A stretch of DNA of 64,000 nt from Bacillota bacterium (GTDB lineage: Bacteria; Bacillota; Clostridia; Lachnospirales; Lachnospiraceae). Every line of letters begins with the position of its first letter. Within the stretch, counting starts at the first letter, position 1. Made by a program: the position numbers and the translations under genes. Below are positions 52,349 to 62,386 of the stretch, one piece after another. The notes beneath the pieces were generated by a model, which was not told the DNA's origin, ran no database searches, and saw only the letters and a list, made by a program, of their open reading frames with translations. The stretch lies in NCBI GenBank assembly GCA_023407575.1, contig JAEYLX010000026.1, positions 558,001 through 622,000 of the forward strand, given 5' to 3'.

Positions 52349-54742
52349 ATGAATTACGGTTATTTTGATGAAAAGAACAAAGAGTATGTTATTACCAGAC
52401 CTGATACACCAGCACCTTGGGCAAATTACTTAGGATCACCGGAATATGGTGCAATTATTTCTAATAATGCAGGTGGCTATAGCTTTGTAAAGAGTGGAGC
52501 AAACGGAAGAATCTCCCGTTACATCTTTAATCAGGAGGATAAGCCTGGTAGATATGTATATCTTCGTGACGACGATGAAAAGGATTACTGGTCAGCTTCC
52601 TGGCAGCCAGTGGGTAAACCCCTTACAGAATATCAGAGCCAGTGTCATCATGGAACTGCTTATACAACAATAAAGGCACAGTATAAGGGGATTGAATCAG
52701 AGGTACTTTATTATGTTCCTTTGAATAAAACACATGAGGTTTGGAAGGTAACTGTGAAGAATACCAGTGACAGACCTCGTAATATTTCCACCTTTGGTTT
52801 TATCGAATTTACCAATGAGGGCAACTATGAGAATGATCAGGTAAATTTACAGTACACCTTATTTATAACAAAGACTTATTTTAAGCGTAATCGTATTCTT
52901 CAAATGATTAATGAGAATCATTACAAGAATGCAGAAGGCTCCAATGGAAGAGAGCGTTTCTTCGGTTTGTCCGGAGCAGAAGTTACTTCCTATAACGGTG
53001 ACAAGTCTCATTTCATTGGTAACTATAGAAGCTATGGCAATCCAATTGCAGTGGAGAACGGTGAATGTGATAACGCATTGAACTATAACTCCAACTGTTG
53101 TGGTGCACTTCATACCAAAATGACCCTACAACCTGGTGAAAGCAAAGAATTTGTCTTCTTACTTGGACGTAAAGATGATAAAGAAGCAAGTGAATTATTA
53201 TCCTACTATGATAATACAACAGTTGTAGAGAAGGAGCTAGCAGAGTTAAAGACCTTCTGGCATGGCAAATTAGCGAACTTCCAGGTAAATACACCAAGTG
53301 ACAGCTTTAATTCGATGATCAATACCTGGAATGCGTTCCAGTGCTTTATTACCTTTATCTGGTCCAGAGCAGCGTCCTTTATCTATGCGGGACTTCGTAA
53401 CGGATATGGTTATCGTGATACGGTTCAGGATATTCAGGGTATCATCCATTTAGATCCCCAGCTTGCAAAAGAAAAGATTCAGTTCATGTTATCTGCACAG
53501 GTAGATAACGGCGGTGGTCTGCCTTTAGTTAAGTTCACTCACAACGCAGGTCATGAGGATACCCCGGATGATGCATCCTATGCACAGTCTACTGGACATC
53601 CAGCATATCGTGCGGATGATGCACTTTGGTTATTCCCGACAGTTTATAAATACATGGCAGAAACAGGCGATAAGAAGTTCTTAGATGAAGTAATTCCGTA
53701 TGCAAATAAGGAGGAGGGTGATGTATATGATCACTTAAAGAGAGCCATCAACTTCTCCATGGAACGACTAAGCGTTCACAATATGCCTGCGGGTCTGCAC
53801 GCTGACTGGAATGACTGTTTAAGACTTGGCAAAAAAGGTGAATCTGTATTCGTGGCATTACAGCTCTATTATGCAATGTCCGTAATCCGTGACATTGCTG
53901 TTGATCGTAAAGACAACGAGTATATCACTTATTTAGATAAAGTTCAAAAAGAATTAAAAGAAACCATCAACGTAAACTGCTGGGATACCGATCGTTTTAT
54001 CCGTGGCTACAAAGAAGACGGGCAAATGATTGGTGCTAGAAAAGATCCAGAAGCTAATATATGGTTAGAGCCACAGGTTTGGTCTGTAATCAGCGGGTTA
54101 GCTACAGCGGAACAGGCTGAAAAGGCTTTGGAAAGTGTACACAGAGAATTGAATACTCCATATGGTGCAAAATTAATGGGACCTTCCTATGTAGATCATG
54201 CTTTTGAAGGTGCATTAGCAATTCTCTTCAATCCTTCTACCAAGGAAAATGGCGGTATCTTCTCACAACCACAGGGTTGGGTAATTCTTGCAGAGGCATT
54301 AATGGGTCACGGAAACCGTGCTTTTGAATACTTCACAGAAACCTCACCTGCAACACAGAATGACAATGCAGAAGTTCGTGTTCTTGAGCCATATGCACAT
54401 GGTCAGTTCACGGAAGCAAATGAAAGTCCGTTCCAGGGAAGATCACATGTACACTGGCTAACAGGAACCGCATCCACAGTTATGGTAGGCTGCGTAGAGG
54501 GTATTCTTGGTATGAGACCTGACTTAAATGGTCTTAAGGTTGCTCCAAGTGTTCCTGCCGATTGGAAAGAGTTTACCATAGAGAAAGTATTCCGTGGTAA
54601 AAAGCTTAACATTAAGGTTCAAAATCCTAACGGTGTTGAGAGTGGCTGTACAGAATTCTATGTAAATGGCGTAAAGCAGGAGAGCAATTATATTCCTGAA
54701 TTGATCTTAAAGGATGAGAATGAAATTCTTTTGGTTATGTAA
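52349..54742 (+). CDS. GH94 cellobiose phosphorylase
   Basis: 797 residues. Cleaves cellobiose with phosphate to glucose 1-phosphate and glucose in the cytoplasm, saving ATP during cellulose growth. MNYGYFDEKNKEYVI and TPAPWANYLG start, a beta-sandwich N domain with the NNAGGYSF block, then an alpha6/alpha6 barrel with YRDTVQDIQGIIHLDP, the catalytic-acid region GLHADWNDCLRLG near residue 480, and phosphate-site residues around HWLTGTASTVMVG. Length and start match cellobiose phosphorylases better than cellodextrin phosphorylases, which are longer. GGAGG supports ATG 52349 over an upstream start. Single gene with its own terminator. Confidence 0.92.
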   Translation: MNYGYFDEKNKEYVITRPDTPAPWANYLGSPEYGAIISNNAGGYSFVKSGANGRISRYIFNQEDKPGRYVYLRDDDEKDYWSASWQPVGKPLTEYQSQCHHGTAYTTIKAQYKGIESEVLYYVPLNKTHEVWKVTVKNTSDRPRNISTFGFIEFTNEGNYENDQVNLQYTLFITKTYFKRNRILQMINENHYKNAEGSNGRERFFGLSGAEVTSYNGDKSHFIGNYRSYGNPIAVENGECDNALNYNSNCCGALHTKMTLQPGESKEFVFLLGRKDDKEASELLSYYDNTTVVEKELAELKTFWHGKLANFQVNTPSDSFNSMINTWNAFQCFITFIWSRAASFIYAGLRNGYGYRDTVQDIQGIIHLDPQLAKEKIQFMLSAQVDNGGGLPLVKFTHNAGHEDTPDDASYAQSTGHPAYRADDALWLFPTVYKYMAETGDKKFLDEVIPYANKEEGDVYDHLKRAINFSMERLSVHNMPAGLHADWNDCLRLGKKGESVFVALQLYYAMSVIRDIAVDRKDNEYITYLDKVQKELKETINVNCWDTDRFIRGYKEDGQMIGARKDPEANIWLEPQVWSVISGLATAEQAEKALESVHRELNTPYGAKLMGPSYVDHAFEGALAILFNPSTKENGGIFSQPQGWVILAEALMGHGNRAFEYFTETSPATQNDNAEVRVLEPYAHGQFTEANESPFQGRSHVHWLTGTASTVMVGCVEGILGMRPDLNGLKVAPSVPADWKEFTIEKVFRGKKLNIKVQNPNGVESGCTEFYVNGVKQESNYIPELILKDENEILLVM

Positions 54743-54845
54743 TGATACGTCAATTTGCGTAATATTATTTTTTATTGTGATATAATAATTTCGTATGCAT
54801 TTGACGCATCTAAATTATTTCATGCAAACAATTCGCTTAATTAAA

Positions 54846-54897
54846 ATATACCCTGTAAGTTAGTCACAGAAAACTGTGATAAACTTACAGGGTATAT
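54846..54897. terminator. Terminator between convergent genes
   Basis: A perfect 16-base arm (54846-54861 with 54882-54897) with an inner CACAG/CTGTG stem. The palindrome can serve both the phosphorylase and the minus-strand gene at 54913. Confidence 0.9.
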
Positions 54898-54912
54898 TAA
54901 TTTTTGATCATA

Positions 54913-55299
54913 TTACTTTATCAGGACTCTAACCCATTCATTTGAGATATCATCTTTTTGTAATACCAGACGATACTCGTCCGGTCCTTTATAAATATAA
55001 ATTTCTTTACAACCAGGAGCTATTTCAATCTGAAATTCATTATTTGCACCTAGAGTGCTATTGAGCCCAAAGGTTTGGTAAAAAGTGAGATACTTGGCAG
55101 CCCCATCTTCTTTTTCACGCATAGTTCTTATGTATCCCATACTGCTTGCAACACCTACCTGAACCGTCATTGTGGTACCATCCTTAGATACTGTATAATC
55201 CATTAACATGATATCTGTTCTTTTACCACCAGTGCATAAAAATAAAACACCAATAACAACTACAATAACCAGGATTATAATGATTGCTTTCTTTTTCAT
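54913..55299 (-). CDS. Small membrane-anchored extracytoplasmic protein
   Basis: 128 residues: basic MKKK, one hydrophobic helix (about 5-22), then a beta-rich domain outside the membrane (MDYTVSKDGTTMTVQVGVASSMGYIR, given here by its core TVSKDGTTMTVQV). It ends with YRLVLQKDDISNEWVRV. No family recognised with confidence. GGAGG is 7 bases before ATG 55299; a longer frame five codons up is less likely. The 291 bases upstream carry no other gene that I can see. Confidence 0.7.
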   Translation of the reverse strand: MKKKAIIIILVIVVVIGVLFLCTGGKRTDIMLMDYTVSKDGTTMTVQVGVASSMGYIRTMREKEDGAAKYLTFYQTFGLNSTLGANNEFQIEIAPGCKEIYIYKGPDEYRLVLQKDDISNEWVRVLIK

Positions 55300-55590
55300 A
55301 GTTTGTCCTCCCATAAATTAAAGCTTTTGTTATCTAACAAAGAAACCTCCAGAATAAAAAAGTTTTATATTGTGACTCCTATTGTAACAGAAAACTTGAT
55401 AAAATTTCCAGTAGGTTTTTATTTGTAATTAAAAAATACTTATCTTTTGAAATGTCTTCTGATTTGGGAACACTGGCTCAGAGTTCCTCGTCTATTAATT
55501 ATAAGAGATTATTACATGATTAAAAGTCAACAGCATTTCTTTCACCAGTTTCTAAAACAGTGCAAAGAGTATAGATAAGAGGAGGTAATT

Positions 55591-56490
55591 ATGAAGAAGA
55601 TAATGCAAATACTTGCAGTAATGTTAATCATAGCGATGTCAGCTATTGGGTGTGGAATTCCAGTGACTGAGAATGGTGTTTCTTCCAACAATACTGCTGA
55701 TAATGGTAACAATAATACAACTAATGATGATAGCACAGAAGATAAAGTTTCAGACCAAGGAAATACAGACCAAGGGAATATTGATTCAGGAAATACAGAC
55801 CAAGTGGACCAATCTGCAGTAGAATTTCAAGCTGAGGTTATATCTGTAGAGAATGGTTCCTTGTTAGTAGCAAGTGATCCGGAAAGTAACGAATATAAGT
55901 CCTCGGATCGGATGTATGTAAATACGATTGATGCTGTAATAACAAATCTAGAAGGTAAGGAAATAACTCTAGAGGATTTAAAACCAGCAGATGTTCTTAC
56001 AATAACTTATAGTGGTGTAATTTTAGAGTCCTATCCGGCGCAAATATCTGCATCAAAAATTCAAGTAATTGATCATAAGGTATTAATTGATGGGTATCTT
56101 GCACTTATTGATGATTTATACCAAGAGGATGCGGGTTTAAATGGAGATATAAAAATGATTGCATTTGATACTACTGGATGGACTGATCTTACAGAGCTTG
56201 AAAAGGAAATTATATTTGCAGGAGTGAAGAGCGCTTATGGATATGACGTAGTAGAAGGAACCTTTGAGGAACTGTCAGACCAAGGACTTATCGATAAAGA
56301 GCAGTTATATTTTCCAGAGGGAATTCATATCGTTATTTCTGACGTAAAGTATGACGAAGACAAGAGTGAAATTACCTGTTCTATCAAAAAGTGGAGGAGC
56401 GGCAAAGGAGCAATTGGTTCAAATGACGTTACAGCAACACTTGAAGATGGAACCTGGAAGATTGTTAAAGATGGTATGTGGATTAGTTAA
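55591..56490 (+). CDS. Lipoprotein of unknown function
   Basis: 299 residues. Signal peptide with lipobox SAIGC (Cys at residue 21), then an Asn/Asp/Gly-rich linker with repeats GNTDQGNIDSGNTDQ (residues about 56-71). A beta domain (about 78-155) with AEVISVENGSLLV and ADVLTITYSG resembles OB-like domains of secreted proteins. The C-terminal part (about 160-299) has DITELEKEI-like and CSIKKWRSGKGAIGSND segments typical of some clostridial lipoproteins with no known role. AGAGGAGG precedes the ATG. Followed by a strong terminator. Confidence 0.78.
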   Translation: MKKIMQILAVMLIIAMSAIGCGIPVTENGVSSNNTADNGNNNTTNDDSTEDKVSDQGNTDQGNIDSGNTDQVDQSAVEFQAEVISVENGSLLVASDPESNEYKSSDRMYVNTIDAVITNLEGKEITLEDLKPADVLTITYSGVILESYPAQISASKIQVIDHKVLIDGYLALIDDLYQEDAGLNGDIKMIAFDTTGWTDLTELEKEIIFAGVKSAYGYDVVEGTFEELSDQGLIDKEQLYFPEGIHIVISDVKYDEDKSEITCSIKKWRSGKGAIGSNDVTATLEDGTWKIVKDGMWIS

Positions 56491-56523
56491 AGAAGTACAC
56501 TTCAATAATAAGTATTGAACAAA

Positions 56524-56594
56524 AGACCGGATAATATTTCACATACACTGTTTGTCAGATGGTGTTTCTGGAAGTTATTATCCGGTCTGTTTTT
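56524..56594. terminator. Terminator between convergent genes
   Basis: AGACCGGATAATA (56524-56536) pairs with TATTATCCGGTCT (56576-56588), then GTTTTT. The A-run before it allows function in the other direction too. Confidence 0.88.
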
Positions 56595-56643
56595 ACTAGT
56601 TAAAGGATAATTGATTTTGGGAAGTTAGTAATACAAAGTTATG

Positions 56644-57768
56644 TTATATTAAGATATAAAATAGATATAATACAGCTAAAAACACGAAATTGTATAGTGT
56701 AAACTCTATCAAATATTTTCTGGTATCGGCACCTTCTGAACGGGAATACAGCTTAAAGGAGATTAGGCTGGCAAGGGATGCAATCAGAGTTCCAAGTCCA
56801 CCCAGGTCAGTTCCAAGAATTAGAGCTTTGTAGTCTTGAGTAAAAGAAGATAGCAATACCGCTGCTGGTACATTACTGATAACTTGACTGGCTACAATGG
56901 AGATAGGGAAAGTTTTGTTTGTTAATATATGTACTAAAGTATCTTTTATTAAGGGGATTGACCCAATATTGCCAACAAATAAGAAGAAACAGACAAAGGT
57001 TAGCAATAAAGAGTAATCAATTTCTAAAAAAATCTTTCGGTTGAAAAGAAGCATCATTACAACGATGATAACAAACAATATTTTATAATCGAGCCAATGT
57101 AATACACAAGCAATGCATAGAAGAAAAAGCAGGCTATACATCAGGATTAGCTTCAACTTGTTCTTATCAATGGGTACATCCTCGGGCACCATTAGCTTCA
57201 GGGGTTCTTTTTTTATAAAGAGAATCGAAAGAAGCAGCAAAAGAAGGGAAGCTACGGTATAAGGAGCTGTAATGGTTATGAATTTATGTAAGGGTATCTG
57301 ATAAAAGGAATACAGATATAAGTTCTGTGGATTACCCACAGGAGTCAACATACTACCAAGATTAGCTGCGATTGTCTGTAACACTACAACTCTAATGGTA
57401 TATTTTTCTTGCCCGGCAAGTTTAAGAACCATGATTGCAAAGGGAACAAAGGTTATTAATGCAACATCATTTGTAATCCACATGGAAGTAGCAAAGCAAA
57501 GAAGCACAAGTACAAAACTAAGCGAACGAACACCTACAACTTTTTTTAATAGTTGATCCGAGAGATAAAGAAAGATGCCTGTATGGGTTAGTCCAGCCAC
57601 TACCGCCATGAGGCAAAAGAGTAAAGCTAATACCTTAAAATCCATATATTCTATGTAGGTCCAAGAAGGAGGAACAAAAAGCATTGTAATAATAGCGGCA
57701 AGAGCAACAATGCAAAGTACTGCTTCCGCCTTCAAAAAAGCCTTCCAATTAAGTAAAATAGGTCTCAT
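56644..57768 (-). CDS. SLC13/ArsB-NhaD-type anion permease
   Basis: 374 residues with about ten membrane helices. Family motifs: TSMWITNDVALITFVPF, SMLTPVGNPQNLYLY (the GNPQN loop) and, in the second half, ISNVPAAVLLSS and GTDLGGLGTLIASLAS, i.e. the two inverted repeats of the ion-transporter (IT) superfamily. Members carry citrate, dicarboxylates, arsenite or Na+/H+; the substrate cannot be decided here. Somewhat shorter than the usual 400-430 residues, as in a group of clostridial homologs. Upstream 57769-58165 holds the divergent region with purC. Confidence 0.85.
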   Translation of the reverse strand: MRPILLNWKAFLKAEAVLCIVALAAIITMLFVPPSWTYIEYMDFKVLALLFCLMAVVAGLTHTGIFLYLSDQLLKKVVGVRSLSFVLVLLCFATSMWITNDVALITFVPFAIMVLKLAGQEKYTIRVVVLQTIAANLGSMLTPVGNPQNLYLYSFYQIPLHKFITITAPYTVASLLLLLLSILFIKKEPLKLMVPEDVPIDKNKLKLILMYSLLFLLCIACVLHWLDYKILFVIIVVMMLLFNRKIFLEIDYSLLLTFVCFFLFVGNIGSIPLIKDTLVHILTNKTFPISIVASQVISNVPAAVLLSSFTQDYKALILGTDLGGLGTLIASLASLISFKLYSRSEGADTRKYLIEFTLYNFVFLAVLYLFYILI

Positions 57769-57944
57769 TCTATAGTATCCTTTAGGTCGTTTAGTAATAT
57801 TTAAACTATAAATATAAAGTTGTATTTTATCCTATAGTAAAAAAATCCAGATAGAATTGTAACTCAATTAGGAAAGAAAATCAATGTGTCCTATCATGAA
57901 ATTTCAGTCAGAAATCATTTATAATAATTCTTAATAAAGTTCAT

Positions 57945-57968
57945 AAACCCTAGTAATATATAGGGTTT
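57945..57968 (+). promoter_or_regulatory. Hairpin in the permease-purC intergenic region
   Basis: AAACCCTA and TAGGGTTT around an 8-base AT loop. It lacks the conserved cores of a purine riboswitch and no T-run follows. The remainder of 57769-58165 is AT-rich and should hold the two divergent promoters. Confidence 0.4.
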
Positions 57969-58165
57969 CACGCGTTTTTATATGCATAAATATTGATATA
58001 AAATGACAAGAATAGGATTGATAATTTTGTGCATGTATACAAATTTCTACCCAAGAGAACGAAACCATAAAATAACTATTGCGGTTTTAAATCTTTAAAG
58101 CTAAGATGTAAGGGTAATGCAAGACCAAAAGAATATTCGATAGAAAAGGATAGGTGTCAGCTGCA

Positions 58166-58873
58166 ATGAATAAATTAGACATGCTCTATGAAGGAAAAGC
58201 AAAAAAGGTATACATAACGGATGTGGAAGATGTTTATATTGTAGATTATAAGGATGATGCTACTGCTTTTAACGGATTAAAAAAAGGAACAATTCTTGGA
58301 AAAGGCGTTGTTAATAATAAAATGTCAAATCATATCTTTCGTATTTTAGAGAAGGAAGGCGTTCCTACTCATTATGTTGAGGAGTTAAGTGATCGTGAAA
58401 CAGCTGTTAAGAAAGTAGAAATCGTGCCACTTGAAGTTATTATACGTAACATTTCTGCAGGAAGTTTTTCTAAGAAGCTTGGCATGGAAGAAGGAATTCG
58501 TTTAAAGGCACCTACACTTGAATTTTCTTATAAGGATGATGCGTTGGGCGATCCAATGATTAATGATTATTATGCAATTGCTATGGGTATTGCAACAAGA
58601 GAAGAAATTGACCGTATTACAGAATTAGTATTTAAAGTGAATGAAGTACTGTGCAAATATTTTGCAAGTGTTGGTATAGAGTTAGTAGATTTTAAAGTTG
58701 AATTTGGCAGACATCATGGTGAAATTATCCTTGCAGATGAAATCTCACCTGATACCTGTAGATTATGGGATATAACTACACATGACAAGCTGGATAAAGA
58801 CCGTTTCCGAAGAGATCTGGGGAATGTTGAAGATGCTTATAAGGAAGTTTTTAAACGTTTAGGAATTCAGTAG
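58166..58873 (+). CDS. purC: SAICAR synthase (phosphoribosylaminoimidazole-succinocarboxamide synthase)
   Basis: Joins aspartate to CAIR in purine synthesis. About 235 residues. MLYEGKAKKVYIT at the start is the ATP-binding signature, VVNNKMSNHIFRILE and PLEVIIRNISAGSFSKKLG follow, and the catalytic end shows LVDFKVEFGRHHGEIILADEISPDTCRLWD (parts: DFKVEFG, ADEISPDTCR). ATG 58166 agrees with the family; a GTG at 58154 lies in frame nearer to AAAGGA. It is separated from purF by a terminator-like hairpin, so purC may be its own unit or be attenuated before purF. Confidence 0.95.
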   Translation: MNKLDMLYEGKAKKVYITDVEDVYIVDYKDDATAFNGLKKGTILGKGVVNNKMSNHIFRILEKEGVPTHYVEELSDRETAVKKVEIVPLEVIIRNISAGSFSKKLGMEEGIRLKAPTLEFSYKDDALGDPMINDYYAIAMGIATREEIDRITELVFKVNEVLCKYFASVGIELVDFKVEFGRHHGEIILADEISPDTCRLWDITTHDKLDKDRFRRDLGNVEDAYKEVFKRLGIQ

Positions 58874-58963
58874 AAACCCAGGCAGCAAACGAAAGTCCTT
58901 GGATTTAAGCAGAAGGCTTCCGAGACAAGTGTGGTTTTTAGTTAGATAACCCTGTGCTTGAAG

Positions 58964-58998
58964 AGGCTGTTCGTAATTGAACAGCCTTATACTTTTTT
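58964..58998 (+). terminator. Terminator or attenuator between purC and purF
   Basis: AGGCTGTTC, 6-base loop, GAACAGCCT, then TTTTTT a few bases later. Confidence 0.75.
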
Positions 58999-59097
58999 AT
59001 AAAACACATTTGAAAAAGGTGTTAATACTCTGAAAGTTGCACGAACGGTAGATAATAATGCCAAAGGGTTTGATTAGAACGAGAGGATGATAAGCAC

Positions 59098-60534
59098 ATG
59101 GATATGGAGAATAGTAGCTTTACTCCGGATGGGCTGCATGAAGAATGCGGTGTGTTTGGTATATATGATCTGGACGGGAATGATGTTGCAACGACAATTT
59201 ATTATGGATTATTTGCACTGCAGCATAGAGGTCAGGAGAGCTGTGGTATGGCGGTTAGTGATACCGAAGGTCCAAAGGGTGTCGTGAAGGCCTGGAAGGG
59301 TATGGGACTGGTTAGTGAAGTGTTTACCCCAGAGCATCTGGAACCTTTGAAAGGTAACATCGGTGTTGGACATGTTCGTTATTCCACTGCTGGTGGCAGC
59401 AATATCAATAATACGCAGCCCCTGGTACTTAATTACATTAAGGGAACTCTTGCGTTGGCGCATAATGGTAACTTAGTAAATACCCCACAACTGAAAAGGG
59501 AATTGGAGTATACAGGAGCAATCTTTCAGACAACAATAGATACGGAAGTTATTGCTTATCATATCGCCAGAGAGCGATTAAATAGTAAGTCTGCGGAAGA
59601 AGCTGTTGCAAGAGCCATGGATAAGCTTAGCGGAGCCTATTCTTTGGTAATTATGAGTCCAAGAAAACTAATTGGAGCAAGAGATCCCTTAGGTTTTCAT
59701 CCACTGGTCATCGGTAAGCGAAAAAATGCTTATATTTTAGCTTCAGAGACTGCTGCACTCCATGCTGCAGATGCCGAATTTGTACGTGATGTATTACCTG
59801 GTGAAGTAGTAATGATTAACGCGGATGGAATTCATTCCGATACCTCGAGATGTGGAGTTAAAGTTGCAAAATGTATCTTTGAATATATTTATTTTGCGAG
59901 ACCGGATACTCGTTTCGATGGTATCAGCGTTTATAATTCAAGAATTATGGCCGGTAGAATTCTTGCCCAGACACATCCAATTGAAGCGGATGTAGTGGTA
60001 GGGGTTCCTGACTCTGGCAACGCAGCAGCACTAGGTTATGCGTTGGAATCTGGAATTCCTTTTGGTATGGCATTTGTCAAGAACAGCTACGTTGGACGAA
60101 CCTTTATTAAACCGAAGCAATCCATGAGAGCCTCCAGTGTTCGAATTAAGTTAAATGTATTACCAGAGGTAGTTGCCGGCAAACGAGTTGTAATGATTGA
60201 TGACTCCATTGTTCGTGGAACCACCAGTGAAAAGATTGTAAAGATGCTGAAGAAGGCAGGAGCAACCGAGGTACATGTTAGAATTAGTTCTCCACCGTTC
60301 TTGCATCCTTGCTATTTTGGAACCGATGTACCTACGGGAGATCAGTTAATTGCACATAACAATTCCATTGATCAGATTAGAGAAATGATTGGTGCAGACT
60401 CCTTGGGATATCTTGCAGTTGAGCGCTTATCTGATTTAATTGGTGGAGACTGTGGGTATTGTGACGCATGTTTTACCGGTAATTATCCAATACAACCACC
60501 CGAAGAGGACATCAGGGGTGAATACGATCTGTAG
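59098..60534 (+). CDS. purF: Amidophosphoribosyltransferase
   Basis: First committed step of purine synthesis: PRPP plus glutamine to phosphoribosylamine. 478 residues. The N-terminal 16 residues are a propeptide; Cys17 in EECGVFGIYD becomes the glutaminase nucleophile after cleavage, as in the Bacillus type. HNGNLVNT and GVGHVRYSTAG are glutaminase blocks. The PRPP motif VVMIDDSIVRGTT is near residue 363. Cysteines in AKCIFEYIYFARPD and CGYCDACFTGNYP are those of the 4Fe-4S cluster form. The start ATG follows GAGAGG at some distance. Confidence 0.96.
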   Translation: MDMENSSFTPDGLHEECGVFGIYDLDGNDVATTIYYGLFALQHRGQESCGMAVSDTEGPKGVVKAWKGMGLVSEVFTPEHLEPLKGNIGVGHVRYSTAGGSNINNTQPLVLNYIKGTLALAHNGNLVNTPQLKRELEYTGAIFQTTIDTEVIAYHIARERLNSKSAEEAVARAMDKLSGAYSLVIMSPRKLIGARDPLGFHPLVIGKRKNAYILASETAALHAADAEFVRDVLPGEVVMINADGIHSDTSRCGVKVAKCIFEYIYFARPDTRFDGISVYNSRIMAGRILAQTHPIEADVVVGVPDSGNAAALGYALESGIPFGMAFVKNSYVGRTFIKPKQSMRASSVRIKLNVLPEVVAGKRVVMIDDSIVRGTTSEKIVKMLKKAGATEVHVRISSPPFLHPCYFGTDVPTGDQLIAHNNSIDQIREMIGADSLGYLAVERLSDLIGGDCGYCDACFTGNYPIQPPEEDIRGEYDL

Positions 60535-60619
60535 TATCAAAAGCCTTCCAAAACGAAAATGATGAATATGACTGTGTATAAATGCGGGCTTATTCACCAT
60601 ATATAGACTGGATTGGCTT

Positions 60620-60649
60620 TTGACACTCTAATAAATGTTATGTTATAAT
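60620..60649 (+). promoter_or_regulatory. Promoter of purB
   Basis: TTGACA (60620-60625), 18-base spacer, TATAAT (60644-60649): consensus in both hexamers. It makes purB an independent unit with a leader of about 115 bases. Confidence 0.8.
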
Positions 60650-60770
60650 TACCAACGGATTACAAAATGGTAACTTTCGCTCCGAAACAGTATTCGTTGT
60701 TCCTGCAATTTATACAGCTTCTGAGTTTCGTAATTACCTACCATAAATAAATACGAAAGGGGTAGAAAGG

Positions 60771-62204
60771 ATGAGCAATGATAAATACATGAGTCCTTTA
60801 TCCGAGCGTTATGCCGGAAAGGAAATGCAGTATATCTTTTCACCGGACATGAAATTCAAGACCTGGAGAAAGCTTTGGGTAGCATTAGCTGAAACAGAGA
60901 AGGAACTGGGGTTAAATATAACTGACGAACAAATTGAGGAATTAAAAGCCTTTCAGGATGACATTAACTATGAGGTGGCAAAGGAACGAGAAGCACTGGT
61001 TCGTCATGATGTTATGTCCCATGTCTATGCCTACGGAGTACAATGTCCCAAGGCAAAGGGAATCATTCATCTGGGAGCAACCTCTTGTTACGTAGGAGAT
61101 AACACAGATATCATTATTATGACAGAAGCCTTAAAGCTAGTTAAAAAGAAGTTATTAAATGTTATGGCTGAGTTATCAAAGTTTGCTTTAGAATATAAGG
61201 CACTTCCAACCCTTGCATTTACGCACTTTCAACCGGCGCAGCCAACCACAGTTGGTAAAAGAGCTGCACTTTGGTTAATGGAGTTAAAGCTTGACTATGA
61301 TGACCTTTGCTATTTGATTGACAGCATGTTATTACTTGGGTCCAAAGGCACCACAGGAACACAAGCCAGCTTTTTAGAATTGTTTGATGGAGATCATGCT
61401 CGAATTAAGCAACTGGATCAAAGAATAGCTGAAAGAATGGGATTCCCTGGTTGCTATCCGGTTAGTGGACAAACCTATTCCAGAAAGATTGATTATAGAG
61501 TACTCAATGTATTAGCAGGAATTGCAGCAAGTGCTCATAAATTCTCCAACGATATTAGACTTTTACAGCATTTAAAAGAAATTGAAGAGCCTTTTGAAAA
61601 GAATCAAATTGGTTCCTCTGCAATGGCTTATAAACGTAATCCAATGAGAACGGAACGTATTGCATCACTTGCCAATTATGTTATGGTGGATGCATTAAAT
61701 CCTGCCATTACTACAGCAACTCAGTGGTTTGAGCGTACTTTGGATGATTCAGCTAATAAGCGTATTAGCGTCCCAGAGGCATTCTTAGCAATCGATGGTA
61801 TCCTTGATCTTTATATGAATGTTGTAGACGGTCTTGTGGTATATCCCAAGGTAATCGAAAGAAGATTAATGCAAGAGCTTCCGTTCATGGCAACGGAAAA
61901 TATCATGATGGATGCGGTAAAAGCTGGTGGTGATCGTCAGGAACTGCATGAAAAGATTCGTACTCTTTCCATGGAGGCAGGTAGAAATGTGAAAGAAAGA
62001 GGCTTGGAGAATAATCTGCTGGAATTAATAGCAGCTGATTCCTCCTTTAATATGACGCTGGAAGAACTAAAGAATACGATGGACCCAGGGAAGTATACCG
62101 GTCGTGCGAAAGAGCAGACAGAGGAATTCATACTGGAAGTAATTCAACCACTTCTGGATCAAAATAAAGAGTTGCTGGGATTAAAAGCAGATATAAAAGT
62201 CTGA
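60771..62204 (+). CDS. purB: Adenylosuccinate lyase
   Basis: Releases fumarate from SAICAR and from adenylosuccinate in purine synthesis. 477 residues of the fumarase/aspartase superfamily. HDVMSHVYAYG and IHLGATSCYVGDNTD contain the general acid region; THFQPAQPTTVGKR carries the catalytic His; the signature loop is GSSAMAYKRNPMRTER with the catalytic Ser. This form, with its tail PLLDQNKELLGLKADI, is the longer clade common in Lachnospiraceae and eukaryotes. GAAAGGGG lies 7-8 bases before the ATG. Confidence 0.96.
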   Translation: MSNDKYMSPLSERYAGKEMQYIFSPDMKFKTWRKLWVALAETEKELGLNITDEQIEELKAFQDDINYEVAKEREALVRHDVMSHVYAYGVQCPKAKGIIHLGATSCYVGDNTDIIIMTEALKLVKKKLLNVMAELSKFALEYKALPTLAFTHFQPAQPTTVGKRAALWLMELKLDYDDLCYLIDSMLLLGSKGTTGTQASFLELFDGDHARIKQLDQRIAERMGFPGCYPVSGQTYSRKIDYRVLNVLAGIAASAHKFSNDIRLLQHLKEIEEPFEKNQIGSSAMAYKRNPMRTERIASLANYVMVDALNPAITTATQWFERTLDDSANKRISVPEAFLAIDGILDLYMNVVDGLVVYPKVIERRLMQELPFMATENIMMDAVKAGGDRQELHEKIRTLSMEAGRNVKERGLENNLLELIAADSSFNMTLEELKNTMDPGKYTGRAKEQTEEFILEVIQPLLDQNKELLGLKADIKV

Positions 62205-62281
62205 AAATAGGAATGGAAAAGGAAGCTGCAGATAGAGTGGCAGTTGTTCACAGCCGTTGGTAGCTCGGATATATGAATAAG

Positions 62282-62325
62282 AAACCAGGCAGGAAATTTC
62301 AGTTGAGATTTTCTGCCTGGTTTTT
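62282..62325 (+). terminator. Terminator after purB
   Basis: AACCAGGCAG pairs with CTGCCTGGTT, with extra AAA/TTT pairs inside, followed by TTT. Confidence 0.88.
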
Positions 62326-62386
62326 AGTTGAGGCATTCCTGATAGATAAGAGATAGAAAATGTTGCTATTTATTATCCGATAATAT

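Noticed and set aside
57900..58010. Purine riboswitch before purC
   Set aside because: A hairpin exists, but the conserved three-way-junction core sequences are missing.
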